Shown here: positions 11,368 through 23,547 of the stretch, piece by piece | Position numbering within the stretch: position 1 is the stretch's first letter | Layout: each line of letters begins with the position of its first letter | Assembly: GCA_029255685.2 (NCBI GenBank) | Contig: CM055318.2 | Coordinates: forward strand, 13,831,001-13,895,000 | Direction: 5' to 3' | Length of the DNA stretch: 64,000 nt | Origin: Silene conica | Taxonomy: Eukaryota; Streptophyta; Magnoliopsida; Caryophyllales; Caryophyllaceae | The notes under the pieces: model-generated | The model's database searches: none | What the model saw: only the letters and a program-made list of their open reading frames with translations | Told to the model about the DNA's origin: nothing | Translations under genes and position numbers: made by a program

Positions 11368-12867
11368 TCAGTCTTCTAACCAATGACTTAGTTCATCATT
11401 AAAGGGCATCTCCGTCTCCATTGTAGCATTATTTGATGAAAACCTGGTTTCAGTAATGGTGCCAACAGGTTCAATATCACATGTTAGTTCATTACTGGTA
11501 CCACTTGTGCTTGCAACATCCCCTGCATTCTCTGGTATATTGCTTAATGAGTTTACTAACTCACTTATGGTAGATGCATCCCCAACATTCTGCACATATC
11601 TAACACATTCCTTCACTAACTCAATGTCAGCATTAAGATATTCTGGTAGTAATCCATCAGCTGCTAGACGATCTTTGTGCATGTGTGGTACAGCATAATC
11701 TATACCCCCTTTTCTCTGCATTATTTCGATCATACAAGCTTGTAATGTTAACCATACGTACTTGAGCTTCAATGCATCCTGTTCTTCATAAGCATTAATT
11801 GTATTCTGTATTAATTCATCTAGTTTCAAAGCTTTTTTCTTTTGCTGAAGGGATTGAATGCTCCTAAAGAACCCTAAATCTAAGACATTCAAGTCTGGTG
11901 AGTTCGGGGTTTGATAGGCCATTTCAATCCTCCATCCATCTTCTGTTGCTATTGTTTTAAAATCTGGATCATCGTTTCTAAAATGTGGACGTGCATTATC
12001 CTGTTGAATGACCACATGTTTGCTTCTACTATTAGGCCACTTAGCCTTTATTGCAGGCAACACAGAATTTAGAACCATGTCCTTTGTTACTTTCTTATTT
12101 ATTGACTCTATGCACTTTGTTTCTAATGTGTCTACCACTCTGTTCTTAGAATTCCTCTTAGCTGGTACTTGCACAACAAAAGGCCATATACCTATTTTGC
12201 CATCAAATACTGTTTCACCATCTGACCCGTACTCTGGTTTGGCTACAGCACACATGAACATTACCTTCTCAATGAAATTCTTGGACTGTACACACCTATT
12301 GGGATTAGTTTCACCTTTACCCATATAAAACCTAGTACAAGGTTTAGTTTTAGAAAACCACTTCTCGTCCATGTGAACTACATGCCTGTCATCTTTGAAT
12401 ACTATTCTCTTGGTTAATGGATGGTACTCTAAATGTTGTAGATAGAAAAGTAATCTAGCGAGTTTGTTATTATCGTTTAGAGCCGGCTTTAACGCATTTG
12501 TGTGTGCCCTTATTCTTTTAGACATTACCCATCTAGATACAGTAGATTGAGTACTTACCCCTATATTGTCTGCCAAATCCTGTTGTGTAGTCCTCTTTAG
12601 TAAGTCAATGGACTTTATCTTCTTCTCATCTAAAACAGCCCTCCCAGCATGTATGCGACCCAGTTTTTTGTTGCTGACGTCTACAATGATGTCTGCTGCT
12701 CTTTGTGCTTCTGCTGTCTTCCATATGCGACTTATGGTTTTTCTATCGATCTTGAACCTTGCTGCCAGTTCGTTAATTAAGCCGTAACTTGGCCTTTTGT
12801 TTTGACAGTGTTCCAAAAGTGTTTCATTTATTTTGGACCTTTCTAAGTTGGTGAGATTCTTCCTCAT
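11368..12867 (-). CDS. Mariner-like transposase (DD39D)
   Basis: 499 codons without stop or frameshift. The N-terminal third holds helix-turn-helix DNA-binding segments (RFKIDRKTISRIWK near residue 40 and QQDLADNIGVSTQSTVSRW near 100). The catalytic domain has Asp167 (HMDEKWF), Asp290 (IQQDNARPH) and Asp330 (NVLDLGFF). The 39 residues between the second and third Asp give the DD39D signature of plant mariner-like elements. It would cut and paste elements with CTCCCTCC ends at TA sites, and mobilise the related MITEs in trans. Start chosen at MRKNLTNLERSK, the first ATG of the frame. All three catalytic residues are present, so the protein is predicted active, but expression cannot be judged here. 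Confidence 0.95.
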   Translation of the reverse strand: MRKNLTNLERSKINETLLEHCQNKRPSYGLINELAARFKIDRKTISRIWKTAEAQRAADIIVDVSNKKLGRIHAGRAVLDEKKIKSIDLLKRTTQQDLADNIGVSTQSTVSRWVMSKRIRAHTNALKPALNDNNKLARLLFYLQHLEYHPLTKRIVFKDDRHVVHMDEKWFSKTKPCTRFYMGKGETNPNRCVQSKNFIEKVMFMCAVAKPEYGSDGETVFDGKIGIWPFVVQVPAKRNSKNRVVDTLETKCIESINKKVTKDMVLNSVLPAIKAKWPNSRSKHVVIQQDNARPHFRNDDPDFKTIATEDGWRIEMAYQTPNSPDLNVLDLGFFRSIQSLQQKKKALKLDELIQNTINAYEEQDALKLKYVWLTLQACMIEIMQRKGGIDYAVPHMHKDRLAADGLLPEYLNADIELVKECVRYVQNVGDASTISELVNSLSNIPENAGDVASTSGTSNELTCDIEPVGTITETRFSSNNATMETEMPFNDELSHWLED

Positions 12868-13633
12868 TGAATGATTCTTGGTGGATTTATTTTTAAGGTT
12901 TTCTGAAAGGTAACTTTTGGCTTTATGCTCTTGAATGTCTGACTTTGAATAGAAAGTTCTTTATATAGTCCAATGAACTTTGCACTCCTTAAAAAATTTG
13001 AAAATGGCGCCAACTTTTCATCTATTCTATTTTGGCTCCAAATTGAATTTTTGGGACTGATTTCAGAAGTTGATGAGAATTTTCATTCTGTTTTGGGACT
13101 GACATTTGCGTAACTTGCCTAATGGGACTTCTCTTTTGGGGCAATCAACAAACAATCGATGGAAATCGATGCTAATCTGAAGTCCGTCTTCTAGTTTACG
13201 TATTTTTATTTCTGTATTGTAATTTTATTTATGGAATTTTTGTAGTGAAAGTTTATTTATGTAATTTATGTAACGTAATTTTATTTATGTAACGGTTTAT
13301 AAATTATGTAATGTAATTTTAGAACGCTCCGGACGATGTAATTTTCGGTTACGAAAAACGAACAAGTACGTTTATTTTTGAATGAAATGACAGTGTTTAA
13401 TATTGAATGAAAAGTCAGTGGTGGTCACTGAATCAGAAAAAATGGAGGGAATCATTAGAGGCTTAAAAAAAAAGAGGAAATCATTAGAAAGTTAATTAAC
13501 ATACTTACTTTATACAAATCACAACACTCTCTCCAATCTACATACCCATACCCAACCAAAATAATAAACAACTATTATCTCATAAAATTTGTACCTTCTA
13601 CACAATGGGACAATAAATATGGGTAGGAGGGAG

Positions 13634-16020
13634 TATTAAACTTATGTTTTTATGCCCAAGAACCGAGCTAAGAATAGCTGGGACTCAAAAAAGAAAGCTT
13701 TAGACCAACACTTTCCCTTTCCACTATCAACTACACCGACAACAACAATAAACAAGCAACCAGCTTGCTCAACCAAGTTGCTGACAGAGATGTTGTGCTC
13801 ATTCGTCTCGTCTTCTTAGCTACCGATCATGAACGATTGTGAGAGAGCTTGTTCAATTGCAACGCCAATCCCATTTCTCTGCCCAAAGAAGAAGACAAGT
13901 AAGTACCATCTCTTTTAAAACTGATTTTGTCTCTGCACATGGGTCTTAACTTCGAAAATTATAGCAACAACTGTGAATATGATGCTCATAATTAATCGGA
14001 TTTAATTTGCCATACTGGTGTATGATGTTTGATGATTGTTCTGGGCATTTGGCAATTGTTGATTGTTTAGGATTGACTGGATGTATGGAGTTGGTATGGA
14101 TTAAAAACCAATAATTGCATTTGAGGCTGGGTGATGTGAAGTCCTGATTCCAATACCGTGTTGTTCTGGTTCATTATGCAAAAGTCCTGATTCCAATATC
14201 GTATAGTTTTGAATCAAATTTTGTTGAATATTTTTACATTTGTACTCCCTCGACCTCCAATTCATTCTAAACTATCCACTCTAATTGTAGTACACACAAT
14301 GTCCTAATTATCCGTCTTAAATAATAAAACAAATCAAATATTTAACCTGTTTTACACTTGAGACAATATAACCGTCTCGAGTAAGTAAGCAAGATCAGAA
14401 GGAGTGAGTAAGAGTTGGCGTAGAGTAGGCAAGAAGAGAATATGGTTGTGTCATTCGCTGTGAGAGCCGGGGATTTAGCACCAACTAACTCTTATACCTG
14501 TGAACAAAAGAACTGACTGCCTCCCTATCCCTATACATGCTTATGAAAGAACTGACTTATATAGTGAATGCTTATGAAAGAACTGACTTATAGGGCTTTT
14601 ATTTAGTACAACCATATGACATACGCATTAGTAGAATCTTTGTTTAGGAAATTTGTAAAATATTATTAATTAATTAATTAGAAAGTTTAGATTTAGTTTA
14701 CCAGTTGCACAGATAAAAGGTTACCTAATGGCAATCAAATAAGTAAAATACATTATAGAGGGGCAATAATAGAAAATAATAATTTATAATGACATTTTTA
14801 GAAAAACAAATATACTATAGTGGCAATGAGAGCTTCAAACTCTTTCATCCTCCTATACCTTCTTTTTTATCTTATATTTTTGACATTTTATACCATTTTT
14901 TATTTACCCCATTTTTCATTATTTACCTCTTTTTTTGGCCATATCAAGGAGGGCTTCCTCTTTTTTTCACCATTTAAATATATCTCACTATAATTTTTAT
15001 CTCTTATTTGGTATAAGGGTCAAGATTAGGACATGCTCCATTTTTAGAGGATGTCTTTCTCTTCCTCTTTAAAGAAGATGCTAGGAGGATGCATCCACAT
15101 TGAAGAGGACATCCTTCATTTTTAGCAATCTCTTTCATCTAATAGGATGATAAATCTCTTCAATATGAATGCTCTAAGACTTGCCCGCCCGCCCCTCCCA
15201 CTGCCGGCCTTTGACCCATCACCATTCACCGCTCTGGTCCTTTAGCCTTCCCAGATAACTCGGCTTGCCAGACCCACCCGTTTAGGGCTCATTAAGGGCT
15301 CAGTGGGGTGAGTTTTGCTCGGCTCAAATCAACCCGACTTGCGACCAGTTCTTTTTGATAGATCAAAGAAAACAATATGTATTTAAGGATATACCTGGAG
15401 GATTGGAGTTGGAAATTGGTCATGCCTAATCAATCCATTAGGATCCTCTTCGTTTTCTAAAGAATCGAAAACATATTTCTTTTTAACAGTGTGGAATTTA
15501 TTTCGTAGCAATCTGATAATTCAACATTTATTACGAAAAATAAAGATAAAAGAGCATGAAATAAGAAAACAATACAAAATTAAATAACTAATTGCAGGCA
15601 TCCAACTAATTAGATACAATTAAATGCTAAGATTAACAATTTTGACAAGTTAAATATTCCAGATTTAAACCTAATTGACACTTTAAACCGAAAAACGCAG
15701 AAATAGTTTTACAAGCGGCGATGTTGCGGGGTTATTTAATTTGCAATCTACAAAGCTAATAACTCAAACAAATTTGTGTATTCGATCAGGGGAGTGAGAG
15801 GAAAAGAATGGTGGTCGTAGAATCGTAGTAGTGAGTTGGTGGACAGAGTAAGGAGAATAAATAGAATGAAGGAAGCGTGTTAGGAGCAAAGACCTGGATA
15901 ACTTCTCGTTGTCTCATACAGCGTGATGTTAAAGTTTTACTCTTACTAAAAAAACGTTATTTATAATGACGTGGACCAATTTTTGTAAATATTTTGAAAT
16001 AAACCCCATTTTCATAAATA
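13634..16020. other. Intergenic DNA; possible orphan first exon near 13829
   Basis: Mostly AT-rich with no recognisable gene. At 13829-13900 a short frame (MNDCERACSIATPIPFLCPKK...) ends at a good donor, GTAAGTACC, and follows a plausible leader, so it could be the first exon of a lost or undetected gene; no partner exon was found. A CTCCCTCG-type MITE end occurs near 14248, and C-rich sequence at 15180-15300 resembles a hAT MITE end. Neither is complete. Confidence 0.3.
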
Positions 16021-16055
16021 CTAGTATTTTTGCCCGTGCGATGCACGGATACTAA
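16021..16055 (-). mobile_element. Helitron 3' terminus (minus strand)
   Basis: The minus strand shows a hairpin (CCGTGC/GCACGG) followed by a short A-rich spacer and CTAG, then T, the standard Helitron 3' end and insertion site. The matching 5' end was not found, so the length of the element is unknown. It could include the tandem repeats to its right. Confidence 0.65.
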
Positions 16056-16794
16056 TATTTGTGTTATTCATAAAATTTTCACCATGTAAATCATAAGATT
16101 TTTTTATATATATAAAAATAGTATTAGTTCGTTCTATACATGTGTTATTTTGTTAAAAAAAATTACCTCATTTATATTTATTTCTTTCATTAATGTTATC
16201 ACCAACTCGCCACAATAATTTACAGTACCACACGAATGAACCCTTCAAACCACTACTCTTACTCTTCAAACAACACATGAAATGGTCCACAATCCAAAGC
16301 CACGCCTACTAACCTATCATGAAATTAATCATCAAATGCGATTTAGTCATCTTTATTGCTACCTCAAACAACTATCTAACTCATCATCGACACTCTTTCC
16401 TAGCTTCCAATACACACCTAAAATATTCAAGTGACCCCTCCTTCACAAAACACCTGAACTTATCCATCAATGTTAGCTCTCCCTTTGAAAAGGTCATCCA
16501 TTTATCAGAAACCTAGCTAACTTCTGCTTTCAAAACTGATATTGTTTGAATGAGAAATCCTTGATTGAGAAAACAAAAACATGCATTTTTTTTGTTTGGT
16601 TAACAAAAGAGGTATGAGAGAACTGTTAAGGAATGAACGGTGGATGCAACACTCGAGATGTTACATCGAAATTTGGTGTAAAATTCAAACCGCCTAAGTC
16701 ATTTACACATAATACAACCTTGAAATAAATTCATCTACTTCATCAGTTTTCTTGCTACATACCTCCCCTCCCCCCGCCATTTCCCACACCATTC

Positions 16795-18690
16795 AGGCAT
16801 TGTCCATACCCTTTTCACTCAACTAACCAACTTGACCATCGGAATTAACCGTATGCGCATCCCTGAACAACCCCATTGTATCTATATTTACTTGTACTTC
16901 TCAATCACACTCTTAAATGTCGGAAAATAACTCTATCCTCAAGACACTTACCTCATACCTCCAGACCTATCTATCTATCTACCGCGATATAATAATGACA
17001 TGACAAATACTTCCTTAGTTCTTATCCAATGTTCCCACATTCTATTTTTGTACAATTTAATCCAATGTTTTTCTTCCATACTTTATAAAATAATTGACAT
17101 AAATATCTTCTTCTATTTCTTATATTTACAATGTTATCATTGCAAATTTGCAACTACAACGTACTCCACATTAGGACATCTTTTTATACACACCCCTAAA
17201 TATTTTCAAAAATACTCCCACAAAAAACACTATAACGTCATTCCACGTTAAAATTATTTCCCGACCCAATGGAGCATTCAATAGGACTGAAGAGAGTATA
17301 ACATTTGATTGTTTAGTTTTGTGTCCAACAAATAAACAAAATTGAGTTTATACATGTGATATTTTAAATGTTTTTAGCCTATATTTTTATATTTGTCGGT
17401 TCTTTTCTCATATAATACACATTTTCAAATAAAATTTATTCATTTACCTTCTCCAATCAATATCTCACGTTATCCACTTTTTCACAAATTAAACCCTTTC
17501 CACCCAACCTACATATGAATATATTTTTCAATCTTCTAAATCACACTCGTAAACGTCAGGGAGTAATCCTACCCATGAAGTACCCTTTTCACCCACTTAA
17601 CCAATAACGTAACCATTAAAATGATTTGTAAAATGTATTCCTAGATACCTCAACCTACCGCCATTTATTTGTACTACTCTCACACTCTTCAACGTCGTAT
17701 AATAACCCTACCCCAAGACACTTACCTCCTCTCTCAAAACCTATTTACCCCCACCGCTCGAAACAATAGATATATCCAATGTAAAATCAAATCGTGCCCT
17801 ATAACAATCAAAATTGAGTATGCATACATGTTACTATAGAGATTTTTAAGCTCTTTTCATAACATATGTGTCTCTGTTACTATCACATAAAATATAATTT
17901 TGAAATAAAATTTATCTACCTATGTACTTGCTCATCTGTTCTAATCATTATGTAGTACATACGCAACTTTTTTCGAAACCTTTTAGATATTCGCATACCC
18001 TTCTCACATAACTACCCAACTTGACTAACATAATCAATCGTATCCCTGAACAACTCTAACCTATAGACATTTTCTTGTGCAACTTACATCACACTTATAA
18101 ACGTTGAAGAGTAACTCTATTCCCCAAGATACTTACCCCCTCCCTCGAGATCTATGTATCCCCATCCCTAAACCATTGGACACATACAATTTAAAATCAA
18201 CTCCTACCCTATCAAACAATGTCATACTGTAAAGAATAAGTTGAAAATATGGAGAAAAGCAAAAGAATACGGACTATAATAAACTATAATCTAATACTAA
18301 CTAAAAAAATATTTTTGATCTTTTTAAGGCTTATTTTATCCGTCTCAGAAACACCATTTATTTGTCATTACTTTGTTGTATGAAAACCTTCTAATACCAC
18401 TTGCATTTCATCTCATCAATACAATTATTCCGCTTAACTCAGATCACCTACATCATTATGTTCTATTTAATATCTATATATTTATATTTATACTCCTTAA
18501 ATCGTAACTTGACAACCCAACTAACCAACTTGATCATCAGAATCATAAACTGTATTTTTGAACATCTCTGACCAATTTGCTTGTACTACTCAAATAATAC
18601 TCTTAAACGTCGGAGAGTAACCCTACCCCTGAAGACACTTACCTCCTCCCTCAAAACCTATCTACCTCCGCCCCCAACAAAAAAATGTCA
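16795..18690. repeat. Four diverged copies of a long repeat unit
   Basis: Related blocks start near 16795, 17590, 17995 and 18510. Each contains a CCAACTTGACCATC-like segment, a TCACACTCTTAAACGTCG-like segment and a GACACTTACCTCCTCCCTC-like segment in the same order, separated by less conserved DNA. Spacing is about 400-800 bp. No coding sequence is seen. It may be the body of a large non-autonomous element, possibly the Helitron whose 3' end is at 16021. Confidence 0.7.
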
Positions 18691-19559
18691 TTTTATAACA
18701 CAAACAATGTCCCATCGTTAAATAATAAGGTGAAAATATGTAGGAATAAATATTGTTATTTATGAAATATCTTTCTCTATCCATTTAAAACACATGTCAT
18801 CCACAAAATTATTCTACTTCAGCACCTATCTACATCATCATTGTGGTTTTTAATATTTATATTTATACTAATTAAATCCAAATTTGACATTTTTGGGGTT
18901 TCTCTGAAGTATACTATATTTGACATTTATCTTATTTTCTTTTTACTTAATTAAAGAAATTATCTCATTTCTTTAGCATAATTAAGTACGAAAGTGCATA
19001 ATACTCACTTGAATAGTAGTGCTACTCTTGTACCAAAAAATAGTAGTGTTGCTCTTAATTTGGTCGAATATGATTGATCGCAAATGTTCCTTTTAGGTAG
19101 AAATTTGTTTAGACTTAAATATTTAACTAATTACATTTATTAGTTCCACATATTTTTAATGAAGATGGAGGTATTCATTTTAAGTTTCAATGATTCAATA
19201 ATATGGAAAAGATAAGAACAAAATGTATAAGAAAAAGTAAAAGGTTTGTCTTATTACTCTTATATCCCCGTGAGACTATTTTTTACCCATTTTAATGTTA
19301 AGACGAAGACAAACTAAATTAGTTCTTTTTTACGCTTTCCCATTTTCATTTTTAATAGAAACGATGAATAATATTAATAACCTTAAATAGTAAGTATATA
19401 AATATTAAAGAATAATGTCCTAAGATAAGAAACTTGTAAAGAATCAATTATTCTAATTCATTTCCGATTTTCATTTTTAATAAAAACGTTGAATAAAGTT
19501 AATAAACCTAAATAGTAAGTGTATAAATATTAAAGAATAATAATGTGCTAAATCTAATA

Positions 19560-20440
19560 GGAAAATTGTAAATAATCAGATATTTTTTATTTTTCTAAAT
19601 CTAATAGAAAAGTTGTAAATAATTTATTATTTTCTTATTTTCTAATTCTAATAGGAAAATTATAAATAAATTATTATTTAAACAACAATTTACTAATTTT
19701 CTAATTTTAATAGAAAAATTGTAAATAATTAATTATCTCCTAATTCTAGTAGAAAATTGTAAATAAATCATTATTTATAATTAAGTGTTTTCTTATTTTC
19801 TAATTCTAATAGGAAAATTATAAATAAATTATTATTTAAACAACAATTTACTAATTTTCTAATTCTTATAGAAAAATTGTAACTAATTAATTATTTCCTA
19901 ATTCTAGTAGAAAAATTGTAAATAAATCATTATTTATAATTAAGTGTTTTCTTATTTTCTAATTCTAATAGGAAAATTATAAATAAATTATTATCTAAAC
20001 AACAATTTACTAATTTTCTAATTCTAATAGAAAAATTGTAAATAATTAATTATCTCATAATTCTAGTAGAAAAATTGTAAATAAATCATTATTTATAATT
20101 AAATGTTTTCTTATTTTCTAATTCTAATAGGAAAATTATAAATAAATTGTTATCTAAATAACAATTTACTAATTTTCTAATTCTTATAGAAAAATTGTAA
20201 CTAATTAATTATTTCCTAATTCTAGTAGAAAAATTGTAAATAAATCATTATTTATAATTAAGTGTTTTGTAAAAGGTGGAGACTACCACGTGCTTAGAAA
20301 AAAGCTTCCTTTAATTTTCTAATTCTTATAGAAAAATTGTAAGTAATTAATTATTTCCTAATTCTAGTAGAAAAATTGTAAATAAATCATTATTTATAAT
20401 TAAGTGTTTTGTAAAAGGTGGAGACTACCACATGCTTAGA
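19560..20440. repeat. Tandem array, ~160 bp unit
   Basis: An AT-rich unit containing TTCTAATTCTAATAGGAAAA and AAGTGTTTTCTTATTTT recurs at about 160 bp intervals (AAGTGTTTT near 19783, 19943, 20101 and 20260, then again near 20401). Within each unit a shorter motif, TTCTAGTAGAAAAATTGTAAA, also repeats. The last two units carry a different tail, GTAAAAGGTGGAGACTACCA. No coding capacity. Confidence 0.85.
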
Positions 20441-20513
20441 AAAAAGCTTTCTTTAATTATATATATTGATTTTGAATTTAAATCCCATTTAAGAAAATAT
20501 TCTAACTTAAAAC

Positions 20514-21335
20514 AACGTAGTTGCTCATTTACGTACGAGTTTTACTTATTCATGTACTTTTTTTCATTATTTTTCTATTCTATGCCCTTTTGTCTAAAAA
20601 AACTCTGTCTAATTCTCTCCCTCACAAAATCAATCAAATTTATCAAATCCGTCAAAATTACCCAACTTGGATGCTAGTTCTTGTATCGTTCAGGTAATAA
20701 TTATAATTTCTAACTTTATTAATTAAATTATATGAAATAAAAGAATTGATTTGAAGTAACTAAATTAGGGTTTGTTTAAAACGTCTTTTATTTTGTTCTT
20801 TTTCTTCCTTATAAGTTATAACCGCCAGTTTGATTTCATCTTTCTCCCCCTTTTTTCCCAGCAAATTGACGTGCAATTTTTACTTGTTTTTATTTCTTTC
20901 TTTCTTTTATCACTATATATTAATGAGATATTAATCACTAGCTTTCTTTGTTTTCACTTGTTGATTATAGGATTGTTTTCAAAGGTAATTACTGGGTATT
21001 GCTTCAAATTTTGATTTAGAAATTTAATTGTTGGAATTTCTGTTCTTTTTGAAGTTATGTTATTTGGTAGTTGTTGATTATTTAAGATGAATGATTCACT
21101 TAATCTATCGAATAAGGAATACTCTGATTGGTGTTTGTCGAATTAACGAGAATGTCGAGCTCGAAAGAGAATTATCATTGAACAATTTATTGAACAGTAT
21201 TGTAAAACTCAAGGGAATTGAATATAGAGAGAAAAAGGAAAATTAGGGGAGATAAAATAAAAGGGTAAAATGGTCATTTCCGTCCATGGAAGAGTAAAAC
21301 TCGTCCATGGAAGAGTAAAACCCTAAAACAATGGT
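20514..21335. mobile_element. Non-autonomous TIR element, family copy 1
   Basis: The left end (GTAGTTGCTCATTTACGTAC...GAGTTTTAC) and the right end (GTAAAACTCGTCCATGG...) are inverted relatives. The same ends and internal landmarks (ATTAGGGTTTGT, AAATCAATCAAATTTATCAA) recur in the element at 23548-24366 and, inverted, at 24895-25238. No coding capacity. The superfamily is not determined, because no clear target duplication was seen. Confidence 0.6.
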
Positions 21336-21950
21336 TATTCAGGACGCCTCAATTCTAGTTATCTGTCACATAAATTCACATTTCTAACAGAGCGGCGGTC
21401 GATGTTCGGCCGGCACGAAGAACATAAACATACAAATCATTTCAATTTTGCCAAAGTATTGTCCAAGTAAAATCCTTACTTTCACTTGTCTAAAAACCAA
21501 AATGGTAAACTTGAATTACTTATTGAGTATGTACTCCACACCCCCTAAACCCGCGATATAGCATTCAACTCACCCTCCATTATTGAATCAAACCCGATTG
21601 CACTAAATGACCATCGATTTTACGTAAATCACCAACAATGCACTGATGCACATCCCTCTTCAGTCATCACCATCTTGGTTCTCACAGGCTACTGCCAAAA
21701 ACAGCGCTTCAAACTTGCTTACAGGAGTTACATTAAGTGAGCATGACAAGTGCTGTACAAAGGTGTGAAATGAGTGTATACATAACGTTTTTCAGTTGTA
21801 CAAATTAAATGCTTAGTCTCCTTTCCAATCCCAGACATCCAGACATGCACGCATGATTCTTGCATTTCCCCTGCCTTTTGATTCACAACATTACTCCATC
21901 CTCTCAATTAAATCAAGCACACCAACCTTCTCCTCTGCAATTTTGCATCA
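21336..21950. other. UGT upstream region
   Basis: This is the region between a transposable element and the UGT start codon, presumably the promoter and leader. No clear TATA box, repeat or small gene was recognised. Confidence 0.3.
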
Positions 21951-23423
21951 ATGGCGTCGGACGACACGAAAATGTTACATATTGTTATGTTTCCATGGCT
22001 GGCATTTGGTCACTTACTCCCTTTTTTCCACCTCTCTAAATACTTAGCTTCAAAGGGACATCAAATTTCCTTTCTTTCTGCTTCTCGTAACCTCCAACGT
22101 CTCCCCAAAATCCCTGACAACCTTCTCCCGCAACTGACTCTCGTCCCTCTTCCGCTTCCCCTCATGCAAGGCTTACCGCCGACGGCCGCAGCCACCACAG
22201 ATACACCCTCTGGCAAGATCCCTCTCCTCCGTAAAGCTTACCGTGATCTTCAAGAACACGTATTCAGGTTTTTAGAAGGGTCTTCTCGGGTTGATTGGAT
22301 CGTACATGACTTAAACCCATGGATTGGGTCGATTGCAGATAGACTTGGGATTAAAAAAGCCTTCTTTATCACCACCAATGCATGGACGATTTCAGTAGTT
22401 GCGCCACCACTTGACAGTCTCGATAAAGAAGGCTTTTTTAAGAATCGTCCATGCATTGGTGATGATGATATAGACGACAATCTCCTTTGTCGTCTCCGTG
22501 AGGCTAAGAAGAGTCTTGGAAACATCGATGAAGTTTCAGAGGAAACAGAAGCTTCAATCAAAAACACTGACGTAATCCTTATACGGGGATGCATGGAATT
22601 GGAAGCCGAGTCTTTGCAACTGCTTGAAACACTTCAGAAGAAGCCTGTAGTCCCTACTGGCTTGATGCCAGTTTCCCATTATGATGATCGCGACACGGAA
22701 ACATGGCAGGTGATAAGCCGATGGCTAGACAAGCACAGAGAAAGATCAGTAGTGTACGTGGCCTTAGGAAGTGAGGTATGTCGAAATGTCGATTAAATTT
22801 AACAGTATCGTTTTTTCTAATTTACGTTTTCACATTTCATTATAACACACAATCTTATCAAGGTGTCGCCGAGCCAAGATCAAATCACTGAGTTAGCCCT
22901 CGGGCTAGAGCTATCTGGGTTGCCCTTCTTCTGGGCCTTAAGGAGAGCAGAAGGTAGCTCAATGGACATACCAGACGGGTTCCAGGAGCGAACCCAGGGA
23001 CGCGGGTTGGTTTGGACAAAATGGGCTCCACAAAGCAGGATACTGGAACATGATTCAGTAGGAGCATTTTTGACGCATTGTGGTTGCAGTTCGGTAATTG
23101 AGGGAGTTCAGTTCGGAAGGCCGCTGATAATGCTACCATTTGTGTTGGATCAAGTGTTAAATGCCAAAATCTTGAAGGAGAAGCAAATTGGGGTTGTAAT
23201 AGAGAAGGATGAAGAAGATGGGTCGATTGATAGACGGTCAGTAGCTGAGTTGGTGAGATTGATAGTCGAGGATGAAGCCGGTAGTATATATAGAGAAGAG
23301 GTTGTGAAAATGAGTCGAGTTGTTGCTGATATAGGCTTACAGACCCAGTATTTTGACAGATTGGAGGAGTTTCTGAGGAACAATGTGCCTGCTCATTTGT
23401 CCATCATCCAGGAACAAAATTAA
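21951..23423 (+). CDS. UDP-glycosyltransferase, UGT91-like
   Basis: Two exons (21951-22775 and 22863-23423) separated by an 87-bp GT-AG intron, phase 0, giving 461 residues, normal for family 1 UGTs. N-terminal catalytic His21 sits in AFGHLLPF, with the partner Asp120 in VHDLNPW. The C-terminal PSPG box runs 329-372 from WAPQSRILEH to LPFVLDQ. Family members transfer a sugar from a UDP-sugar to small molecules such as flavonoids or triterpenoids in the cytosol; the general pattern resembles UGT91, whose members often extend existing sugar chains. PSPG position 22, usually Trp (HCGW), is Cys here (Cys350, HCGC), which may change sugar-donor choice or activity. Position 44 is Gln. The substrate cannot be read from sequence. 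The first exon contains interlocked inverted repeats (22353-22461). Confidence 0.93.
22353..22461. repeat. Interlocked perfect inverted repeats within UGT exon 1
   Basis: Block A (22353-22370, 18 nt) is the exact reverse complement of A' (22422-22439). Block B (22373-22391, 19 nt) is the exact reverse complement of B' (22443-22461). The order is A-B-A'-B', not the nested order of a hairpin, so the two pairings cross, giving pseudoknot topology in RNA. The coding frame stays open across all four blocks (residues about 135-171). Confidence 0.9.
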
Positions 23424-23547
23424 GTTTCTTGTCGATTGAGTAATTGAGTGTTAAAAGAACTACTCATGAGTCATGACTACACATATAATATGAGATTATG
23501 AGGTGAAGAATATTGAAAAATGGTTTTATATATCTAATTATTTTCGT

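Larger units (their letters stand above)
9763..13633. mobile_element. Full-length mariner-like element (plant MLE)
   Basis: Inverted ends begin CTCCCTCCTACCCA on both strands and stay similar for about 30 bp. TA target duplications lie at 9761-9762 and 13634-13635. The 3871 bp body carries an intact DD39D transposase on the minus strand (11368-12867) and a convergent plus-strand open frame (10281-10748). The outer ~400 bp at left and ~130 bp at right match the two halves of the small MITE at 31595-31869, so this is an autonomous-type member of the family that produced those MITEs. Confidence 0.92.

Noticed and set aside
19560..20440. Regularly spaced repeats that superficially resemble a CRISPR array
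   Set aside because: The units are ~160 bp, AT-rich and diverged, the spacers are themselves repeated, and the context is a plant genome.
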